DNA of 7,194 nucleotides from an uncultured Clostridia bacterium (GTDB taxonomy: Bacteria; Bacillota; Clostridia; Oscillospirales; Acutalibacteraceae): contig CAMPAT010000035.1 of assembly GCA_946633275.1 (NCBI GenBank), positions 1 through 7,194 on the forward strand. Direction: 5' to 3'. Positions 1 to 6,200 of this stretch are shown piece after piece. A program made the position numbers and the translations under genes. The first letter of the stretch is position 1; every line of letters starts with the position of its first letter. Under the pieces are notes generated by a model. The model was not told where the DNA came from. It saw only the letters and a list, made by a program, of their open reading frames with translations, and made no database searches.

Positions 1-1274
1 GCAACAATCTCTATCCTGCCCGTTTCTTCAAGCGAAGCAGCAGTCTTAAACAGAATGCCGTTTTTCGCGCCCTTACCGCTGCCTACCATAACAGCAACGG
101 GCGTCGCAAGACCGAGCGCGCACGGACAGCTGATTACGAGCACGGAAATACCTCTCGTCAGCGCATATGAAAAGTCATAACCCAGCGCAAGCCAAACGAT
201 AAACGTTACAAGCGCAATCCCGATTACAACAGGAACAAACACGCCTGAAACCTTATCTGCGGTTTTTGCTATAGGCGCCTTAGTCGCCGAGGCGTCGCTG
301 ACCATAGAAATAATCTGCGAGAGCGTTGTATCTTCGCCCACTCTCGTCGCTCTGCACTTAATAAATCCGTTTAAATTAATCGTGGCGCACGTTACTGAGT
401 TACCCTCAGTTTTATCGGCAGGAAGGCTCTCGCCCGTAAGCGCAGACTCGTCGACAGCAGTTTCGCCCTCTATAATCACGCCGTCAACGGGAATACTTTC
501 TCCCGGGCGGACAACGAAAATATCGCCGACGTTCACCGCTTCTACAGGCACGGTAGCTTCTTTACCGTCCTGAAATATATTTGCAGTCTTCGGCGCGAGG
601 CTCATCAGTCCTTTAAGCGCGTTAGTCGTCTTGCCCTTTGAATAGCTTTCAAGGAGCTTACCTACAGTAATGAGCGTTAAAAGCATCGCCGCTGACTCAA
701 AATACAAGTGGTGCTCGCCCGACATTCTGCCGTGAGTAAACAGCACCGCCGTACTATACACAAACGACGCGCCCGAGCCGAGCGCAACGAGTGTATCCAT
801 ATTCGGCGCGCCGTGGATTACGCCCTTAAAACCGTTAATAAAGAACTTGCGGTTAATAACCATAACTACAAGCGCAAAAACAAGCTGAAAAATCCCCTGC
901 GCGAAAGTACTGTTGCTTAAATAAGCAGGGAGCTTAAATCCCCACATCATATGCCCCATCGAAACATACATAAGCGGGAGAAGAAATACTACTGACGCGA
1001 TAAGCCGCCTTGCGATTTTCGGCGTTTCTGTATCCTTGAGCGCGTCTGATTTTTCGCCCTTCGCGCCGTCCTCAGTATCTTTGAGAGAAGCTCCGTAGCC
1101 TGCCGAGGTTACGGCGCTTATTATTTCTTCAGGAGTAGCTGTTCCCTCCACTCCCATTGAATTTGTAAGCAGATTTACAGCGCACGAGCTCACTCCGTCT
1201 ACAGACGAAACCGCCTTTTCCACCCTCGCGGAGCAGGCAGCGCAGCTCATGCCCGTTACATTATACTGTGTCAT
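1..1274 (-). CDS. copA: Copper-exporting P1B-type ATPase CopA, N-terminal part (cut by the left edge)
   Basis: This is a membrane pump that exports Cu(I) from the cytoplasm using ATP. The reverse complement reads open from an ATG at 1274 to the window edge, 424 codons. In order I see a heavy-metal-associated domain (about residues 1-65) with the GMSCAAC copper site (Cys11, Cys14), a charged linker (64-86), transmembrane helices from about 90 including the Met/His-rich MYVSMGHMMW stretch, the actuator-domain TGES motif (280-283), and the intramembrane SCPCALGLATP motif (Cys383, Cys385), followed by GAKNGILFK. The CPC motif plus the CxxC domain define the copper (P1B-1) class. The phosphorylation DKTGT motif and the ATP-binding domain should lie beyond base 1. 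The start is supported by GGAG at 1281-1284, six bases upstream. Family identification is firm; direction (export) and metal (Cu/Ag) come from family knowledge. No copZ or csoR-like gene is visible in the window. Confidence 0.96.
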   Translation of the reverse strand, partial: MTQYNVTGMSCAACSARVEKAVSSVDGVSSCAVNLLTNSMGVEGTATPEEIISAVTSAGYGASLKDTEDGAKGEKSDALKDTETPKIARRLIASVVFLLPLMYVSMGHMMWGFKLPAYLSNSTFAQGIFQLVFALVVMVINRKFFINGFKGVIHGAPNMDTLVALGSGASFVYSTAVLFTHGRMSGEHHLYFESAAMLLTLITVGKLLESYSKGKTTNALKGLMSLAPKTANIFQDGKEATVPVEAVNVGDIFVVRPGESIPVDGVIIEGETAVDESALTGESLPADKTEGNSVTCATINLNGFIKCRATRVGEDTTLSQIISMVSDASATKAPIAKTADKVSGVFVPVVIGIALVTFIVWLALGYDFSYALTRGISVLVISCPCALGLATPVAVMVGSGKGAKNGILFKTAASLEETGRIEIV

Positions 1275-1288
1275 TATTATCTCCAAAG

Positions 1289-1302
1289 TTAGCAGTCGCT
1301 AA
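1289..1302. promoter_or_regulatory. Inverted repeat in the copA leader (possible operator)
   Basis: TTAGC-AGTC-GCTAA is a perfect 5-bp dyad with a 4-base centre. It lies between the predicted copA promoter and its ribosome binding site, about 14-27 bases after the inferred transcription start. It could be a repressor site or a small leader hairpin. It does not match the CopY box (TACAnnTGTA) or the GC-rich CsoR dyad, so no regulator can be named. Confidence 0.4.
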
Positions 1303-1322
1303 TAATTCCTGATATTAATTGA

Positions 1323-1351
1323 ATTCTATAATAAATAATTATAAAAGTCAA
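1323..1351 (-). promoter_or_regulatory. copA promoter (sigma-A-like)
   Basis: On the minus strand a -35 box TTGACT (1346-1351) and a -10 box TAGAAT (1323-1328) are separated by exactly 17 bases, each matching consensus at 5 of 6 positions. The inferred start near 1316 gives a leader of about 40 bases before the copA ATG. This suggests copA can be transcribed independently of the membrane-protein gene upstream. Confidence 0.65.
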
Positions 1352-1373
1352 TACTTTTCATACTATTTTAGTA
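1343..1373. promoter_or_regulatory. Two AT-rich inverted repeats at and above the copA -35 box
   Basis: AAAAGT-CAAT-ACTTTT (1343-1358) overlaps the copA -35 box, and TACTA-TTT-TAGTA (1361-1373) lies just upstream, four bases after the stop codon of the preceding gene. They could be operator half-sites. Alternatively, the first is a weak terminator hairpin for the 1378-1902 gene, since on the minus strand it ends in a short T run. The stems are short and AT-rich, so chance is possible. Confidence 0.3.
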
Positions 1374-1377
1374 GGAA

Positions 1378-1902
1378 TTACTTTAAAAGCCTGTCTACCC
1401 TGTTTTTGTACTTAACGTTATACAGAACAGTAAGTCGTGAAAACAGCTTTTCATAAATAAAGAACATAATGTTAAACAGTACAAACAGGAGCGGTATGCC
1501 GTACCTTCCGAGCGAATTATCAAGCGGAATACGAAGCACGAGATAAAGCAGCGCCTCAGTCGCTGCAAGCGAAGCGTTAAACAGAAGATACTTCAGCAAA
1601 ACCGAAAGCCATTTTGGCAGCCTGTCAAAATATTGCCTGATAATCGTATAGTATCCGAAGAATAACGCATAAAGCAAAACGCACTCCTTATCAGGCAGAA
1701 AAAACATTCCGAAGACGCTCGAAACAATATACGAAAGAACGCAGTATCTCGCGCCTGCGCTCTCCTTAAGTATTATCATAGCAAGCCCGCAGTAAAGCGG
1801 AGCAATATAGCACAGCACCCATATTGTGCTGCCGAGAAAAAGGAAAACTATCTGCATTGCCGCGAACATTCCTGCAAGGGCAACCTGCTTTGACTGCTTC
1901 AT
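1378..1902 (-). CDS. Small multipass membrane protein, possibly ECF S-component-like
   Basis: I do not recognise a specific function. The 174-residue protein starts MKQSKQVALAGMFAAMQ and is strongly hydrophobic, with about six membrane segments (roughly residues 7-25, 27-46, 51-70, 73-88, 98-123 and 136-150). It ends in a short basic tail that is probably cytoplasmic. The size, the short basic N-terminus followed by an A-G-M-F-A-A first helix, and the LLYALFFGYYTIIRQYF segment recall substrate-binding S components of ECF vitamin/metal transporters and related uncharacterised clostridial membrane proteins; this is resemblance only. I chose the ATG at 1902 because GGAGGT lies at 1907-1912. A GTG two codons upstream (1908) falls inside that Shine-Dalgarno sequence and is unlikely to be used. 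It lies 103 bases upstream of copA on the same strand, but copA has its own promoter in the gap. Confidence 0.8.
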   Translation of the reverse strand: MKQSKQVALAGMFAAMQIVFLFLGSTIWVLCYIAPLYCGLAMIILKESAGARYCVLSYIVSSVFGMFFLPDKECVLLYALFFGYYTIIRQYFDRLPKWLSVLLKYLLFNASLAATEALLYLVLRIPLDNSLGRYGIPLLFVLFNIMFFIYEKLFSRLTVLYNVKYKNRVDRLLK

Positions 1903-1906
1903 ACTC

Positions 1907-1912
1907 ACCTCC
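1907..1912 (-). promoter_or_regulatory. Ribosome binding site that fixes the membrane-protein start
   Basis: The minus strand reads GGAGGTGAGTATG. GGAGG sits five bases before the ATG at 1902. The in-frame GTG at 1908 shares its first G with this element, so it cannot have its own properly spaced site. Confidence 0.75.
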
Positions 1913-1935
1913 GAAATGACGAATTTTCTAATTCA

Positions 1936-1966
1936 ATAATACCATAAAATTTGTTAATATTGTGAA
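1936..1966 (-). promoter_or_regulatory. Proximal promoter of the membrane-protein gene (extended -10)
   Basis: The minus strand carries TGGTATTAT (1936-1944), an extended -10 with TG one base before the hexamer. A TTCACA -35-like box lies at 1961-1966 with a long 19-base spacer. The inferred start near 1929 would leave a leader of about 27 bases that includes the ribosome binding site. The poor -35 spacing is the weak point. Confidence 0.45.
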
Positions 1967-2004
1967 TTAATCGTAAAAAAATTGTTCATTTTCTCTTATC
2001 TCTA

Positions 2005-2033
2005 TTTACAATTATACCAAAAAAATATATAAT
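2005..2033 (+). promoter_or_regulatory. Lipoprotein promoter (sigma-A-like)
   Basis: TTTACA (2005-2010) and a perfect TATAAT (2028-2033) are separated by 17 bases. The inferred start near 2040 gives a leader of roughly 38 bases before the TTG start at 2078. This is the best promoter match in the window. Confidence 0.75.
2011..2019 (-). promoter_or_regulatory. Distal minus-strand extended -10 inside the lipoprotein promoter
   Basis: The minus strand reads TGGTATAAT, a perfect extended -10, positioned within the 17-base spacer of the plus-strand lipoprotein promoter. No good -35 box is visible. If used, it would transcribe leftward toward the membrane-protein gene with a leader of about 100 bases. 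Confidence 0.35.
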
Positions 2034-2065
2034 TATTTTAGCGAAGAACACTAAACTTTACTAAC

Positions 2066-2071
2066 GAGGTG
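2066..2071 (+). promoter_or_regulatory. Ribosome binding site that fixes the lipoprotein start
   Basis: GAGGTG ends six bases before the TTG at 2078. The upstream in-frame GTG at 2069 lies inside this element, so TTG is the likelier start even though it is the rarer codon. Confidence 0.65.
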
Positions 2072-2077
2072 TTACAC

Positions 2078-3085
2078 TTGAAAAAAAGTATAGCAATAAT
2101 GCTTATATTCACTCTGCTTATGACAATGTCGCTCGCTGCGTGCAAATCAAACGGCACTAATAAGGAAAACGACAAGACGAGCGAGCAGGGACTTGAAGCC
2201 GGTGACAACGAATTCGGCTTTGAGGAAGTAGAGGTTACCGATAAAAACGGCGAGGTCGTTACCGATAAAAACGGCAAGCCCGTTACTACGGAAGTAGCCG
2301 TAAAGTACGAAAAGGACAAGAACGGCAAGACCGTCGCGAAGGTTCTCGACAATAACGGCGAAGTCGTAACCGATAAAAAAGGCAGAGAAGTAACTGTCAA
2401 GGTTAAAGACGTCACTACGAAGAAAGCAAAGAAGAAGACTACTACTAAAAAGAATACTAAGTCAACGGAGTCGACTAAATCTACTACCGCCTCCACAAAG
2501 GGCAACGAGGGCACGACGAGTAAAGAAATTACTACTCTTCCGCTCGACAAGGACAAAGTTCCGACAATCGCCGAAGCGAGAAAATCGAGCGAAAAGAAGG
2601 CTGTTACTTTCTCAAGCAAGGACCAGCAGACAGTTAAAAATATGCTCGAAGTTCCCGAACTTTATAACGCAAGCTACGAGAACGCGGACGGAGTTCCTAT
2701 TAACATCGCGGCGCACGCGGCGCTCTGGATGGCAAAGCGTGAAGGACTCAACACGAAGACTTACGCTTCAGGCACAATCGTGCTCGACCTCTTCAAATAC
2801 TTTGCGCAGACAGTAGTTAATTTCAAGGTCGAGGTTAACGACGAGTCAGATAACGACAACCTCGTTTACAACGCGAATAACGATTCATTCTCTATTGCAG
2901 GATTTGAAGATAAGAAGCAAGATGTCACAATCGAAAAGATTGAATATCTCGGCAATAACAACTACTATCTTGTCACAGGCAAGGTTAAGAACGCAGGCAG
3001 CAAGACTAAGGTCTACGCCATTATTCAGAAAAACAAGCTTGACGCGTCGCTCGGCTTCAGCGTCAAAGCTCTCAAATGGAGTTAA
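2078..3085 (+). CDS. Secreted lipoprotein with DKNG repeats, Lys/Thr linker and unknown C-terminal domain
   Basis: The 335-residue protein, counted from the TTG start, begins MKKSIAIMLIFTLL and has a lipobox SLAAC with the lipidated Cys at residue 22. It should therefore be anchored to the outer face of the membrane. Residues 50-108 form short hairpin-like repeats (VTDKNGEV, VTDKNGKP, VTDKKGRE). Residues 110-155 are a Thr/Lys/Ser-rich, probably disordered linker suited to crossing the cell wall. Residues 157-335 form a folded-looking domain with a helical part (around HAALWMAKREGLNTKTYASG) and a beta-rich end finishing ALKWS. I do not recognise this domain, and no catalytic motif is apparent. 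It has its own promoter and terminator, so it is probably monocistronic. The protease gene that follows is also for an exported protein, but a functional link is only a guess. The gene is secure; function is unknown. Confidence 0.9.
   Translation: MKKSIAIMLIFTLLMTMSLAACKSNGTNKENDKTSEQGLEAGDNEFGFEEVEVTDKNGEVVTDKNGKPVTTEVAVKYEKDKNGKTVAKVLDNNGEVVTDKKGREVTVKVKDVTTKKAKKKTTTKKNTKSTESTKSTTASTKGNEGTTSKEITTLPLDKDKVPTIAEARKSSEKKAVTFSSKDQQTVKNMLEVPELYNASYENADGVPINIAAHAALWMAKREGLNTKTYASGTIVLDLFKYFAQTVVNFKVEVNDESDNDNLVYNANNDSFSIAGFEDKKQDVTIEKIEYLGNNNYYLVTGKVKNAGSKTKVYAIIQKNKLDASLGFSVKALKWS
2234..2383 (+). repeat. In-gene repeats encoding VTDKNG units
   Basis: An identical 18-base block, GTTACCGATAAAAACGGC, occurs at 2234-2251 and 2258-2275, a 24-base (8-residue) period. 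A diverged copy lies at 2366-2383. They encode VTDKNG/VTDKKG turns in the lipoprotein. The near-identical DNA suggests recent duplication or slippage. Confidence 0.75.
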
Positions 3086-3100
3086 TTTAAACCATGACAT

Positions 3101-3135
3101 AAAACCTCGTTAGTTATCTAACGAGGTTTTTATTT
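3101..3135 (+). terminator. Intrinsic terminator of the lipoprotein gene
   Basis: A perfect 13-bp stem, AAAACCTCGTTAG (3101-3113) with CTAACGAGGTTTT (3118-3130), has a TTAT loop and runs into TTATTTTAT. It begins 16 bases after the lipoprotein stop codon. Its 3' arm repeats ten bases of the lipoprotein's own ribosome-binding region (2061-2070). Confidence 0.88.
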
Positions 3136-3152
3136 TATATTTTTAAAATCTA

Positions 3153-3181
3153 TTGTCTGTTAACTCAATACGTGTTAAAAT
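3153..3181 (+). promoter_or_regulatory. Protease gene promoter
   Basis: TTGTCT (3153-3158) and TAAAAT (3176-3181) are separated by 17 bases, with a TG one base before the -10 (TGTTAAAAT). The inferred start lies near 3188, shortly before the GGGAG ribosome binding site at 3201-3205. With the terminator just upstream, the protease probably forms its own transcription unit. Confidence 0.6.
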
Positions 3182-3213
3182 AGACTAAAGACTAACATAA
3201 GGGAGTAGTTCAA

Positions 3214-6200
3214 ATGAAACATCGCATCAAAAAAACACTTGCATTATTTCTTTCTGTGGTGATGATAGTCACCGCAGTTGTTATCCCCTCCGCCTTTGTT
3301 ATGGCAGAGGACAGCAAAGATTATGCCGAGGGCGAGCTTATAGCTGTTCTTAAAAACAGCGCCGACGGCAAATATATGACTAAGTCATACGCGCGCAGCG
3401 TATACGGCTCAAAATATGAGCTTGACAGCAGCTTTACGTTCGGCAGCGAAAAAAGCGGCGTAAAGGTTGCTGTGCTCAAATCAAAATCACTCACCACAAA
3501 GCAAATGCTACGCCAGGTAAAGAATAATCCCGGCGTTGAATACGCGTTCCCTAACTACAAGGCTCAGATTAAGAGCTTTACAAACGACACCTACAGCGAC
3601 TATCAGTGGGCGCTGAGCAACACGGGACAAAACGGCGGAACGCCCGATTTTGATACTAACCCGGAAACTCAGTGGGAAAACGTTACCTCCTCGAGCGAGG
3701 AACAGGTTGTTGCAATAGTTGACACAGGTATTGACCTCAAAAATTCCGAGCTTAAGAACGTTCTTTGGAACAATCCTTACGGCAAGAAGCTAATAGGTAA
3801 ACACGGACTTGATTTTACAGGAACAACCGACGACGGCGAGCCGATGGACGATAACGGCCACGGCACGCACTGCGCAGGTATAATCGCCGCACAGGCTGAC
3901 AATAACACGGGAATCAGCGGTATTAATAAGAATAAGGTCAAGATTATGGCGCTTAAGTTTCTCGATTCAGACGGCAGCGGTTATACAGCGGACGCACTCG
4001 CGGCTTATGAATATATCGAGAGAGCAGTCAAGCTCGGCACGAACGTTATCGCCTGCAACAATTCCTGGGGCGGTATGGGCGACGAGGAAGAGCTGAAGCT
4101 TTTTGATAGCATTTTTGATGAGCTCGGCAAGCTCGGCGTAATCACATTTGCTGCCGCAGGTAACGAGAGCTCAAATATCAGCGATGGCGGCTTCTCATTT
4201 TTTGATGACGAATTATCTTACGATGTTCCTGCCTGCAGCAAGAGCAAATACTGTGTAACAGTAGCTGCTGCTAACGAAAACGACGAGCTTGCAGGCTTCT
4301 CTAACTACAGCGAGGAAGACGTTGATATCGCTGCGCCGGGTACAGATATTCTGTCGACGGTATCTTATAATTGCTTTAACCCGACTATTTATTCCGACGC
4401 GCAAAAATCAATACTGTGCAAAGACTATCAGAGCTATAATTCTCCGCTGAGCGAGGACTCGTTCGGATATATGAAACAGGTTTCGCTCGGCTCCTCCGAA
4501 TATACCGACGGAACAAAGGCGACGCGCTCGCTGATTGACGGCTTTGGCATTGACGGCAAGGCGCTTAAAATCAGTTTCGACGATATTACCGAAGACAACG
4601 ACGACGACGATGACGATGACGACGAAGAAGAGGAAACATATTACTACGTCTTTGAGGTTCCGTTCACCCTCCAAGACGCTAACGAGAATTACTCAGTAAG
4701 CTTTATGGCACAGTGCAACAACGGCATCACCTGTCTTGTTTACGATGTTCCCGCCGCAACGAGCGCCAAGAGCATTATTGACGATGAAGAAACAACATAC
4801 TTCTGGGGAACTGAAATCGGCAATTACTGGGATCACACACACTACGACATTGATATGGAGGACACTCCGTACAATTATGATAATGCAAAAAACAGAAAGC
4901 TCATTTTTGTTACATCCGCAGACAGTCCCGGTTCGTATATTGCAATCGACGATTTGGCAATCAGCTCACAAGGAGTTGATACTTCGCGCTTCGGCAAATA
5001 CGATTTTTATAACGGCACATCTATGGCTACGCCTTATGCTACAGGTGCCGCTGCACTAATTAAGTGCGCTACCCCGACATCATCAACAGCCGATATTATC
5101 AATATCATAAAAAACGCCGGAAGACATTCGGACGCGCTCGAAGGCTTTACCGAAACTGCAAAGGTACTTTCGCTCGACAATATCGACAAAATTCCTCCGA
5201 TGATTTCCGATGTAAAGTATAATAGTGACGGCAACGTGGAGATAACAGGTTCTTTCAGGAATATTAACAAGGTTATGATTAACCTCAGAACAGTAACTCC
5301 GATATACAGCGACAACGGCAAAATAATCGTAAGCGACAACAATTACAGCTCACGCAAGCTCACTGTTAAGGTGTTTAACGACGTTGACAGCGACACGTTC
5401 GAAACTATGATTTCGAAAAAGCCGAGCTTCGACGTATCCGAAATTAACAAGGCGCCCGACGTTGTTGACGCAATTACAGTGCCAACGCGCGACAAGGCGT
5501 ACTTCGTCGAAAGCGACGGCAAGATAGGCTATGCATCGTTTGACAATAGCGGTAACAAGTACACCTATACCGAGGTTGCAAAGCTCGATATTAAAAAATT
5601 CTTTGACGACAGCGGTAACTACTATGTTTCGGGAGCTGCGCTCGAAGGAAGCAGGATGTATCTGAGCGTTATATCATTAGCTTCGTCGCAATACTCAGGT
5701 CAAATACTCGGCTACGAAACAGCTTTCGGATACGTTGACCTTGTTACAAATGAAACTAAGTTTTTATGTGAAATACCTGATGATATTTCGCTCGGTGCTT
5801 CGCTCGCACAGTATAACGGCGATATGTACTTAATCGGCGGTTACGATACTGCCACACAGAATTATCAGACCTCCGTTTTCAAATTCAACGCTGATAAAAA
5901 CGAGTTCGAAAAAACATCGCTTTACCTGCCCGAAGGCAGAGCGTACACAAGCTTCTTGCAGTACGGTGACAAGCTGTTCGGCGTAGGCGGAGCTTGCGAA
6001 ACGAACGGTGTTCCCGATATCATTATGCTAAGCGAAGGATTATGGACGAAGTATAACAACAGCTTCGAAAGCGACGACGCGATTTCGTATGATGTCGACG
6101 CCTATAATTCCATAAATGTATTCCCCGCTCATCTCGGATACGGCGAAAACGGAATACTTGTAAACGGTTCGTTTATATACGATATAGGCGACACATATAT

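Noticed and set aside
382..920. Two plus-strand open frames (382-573 and 708-920) inside the copA region
   Set aside because: They are antisense to well-conserved CopA motifs, and their products look like no known protein.
2234..2383. Regular repeats considered as a CRISPR array or mobile-element repeat
   Set aside because: They are in frame, encode protein turns, have a period of only 24 bases and lack spacers.
2038..2619. A 193-codon open frame antisense to the lipoprotein gene
   Set aside because: Its Ser/Thr/Phe/Val-rich product is the mirror of Lys/Thr/Glu codons on the real strand. The plus-strand frame has a lipobox, promoter, ribosome binding site and terminator.
2066..3214. Lipoprotein and protease as one operon
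   Set aside because: A strong terminator and a separate promoter lie between them. Read-through is possible but unsupported.
4363..4998. The insert considered as an intein or mobile insertion
   Set aside because: There are no intein splice motifs (no Cys/Ser start with a His-Asn end), no terminal repeats, and the codon use looks like that of the flanks. A structural domain insert is simpler.
4213..5342. Several open frames of 60-110 codons on both strands within the protease gene
   Set aside because: The protease frame is continuous with catalytic motifs on both sides, and the alternatives lack ribosome binding sites and family features.
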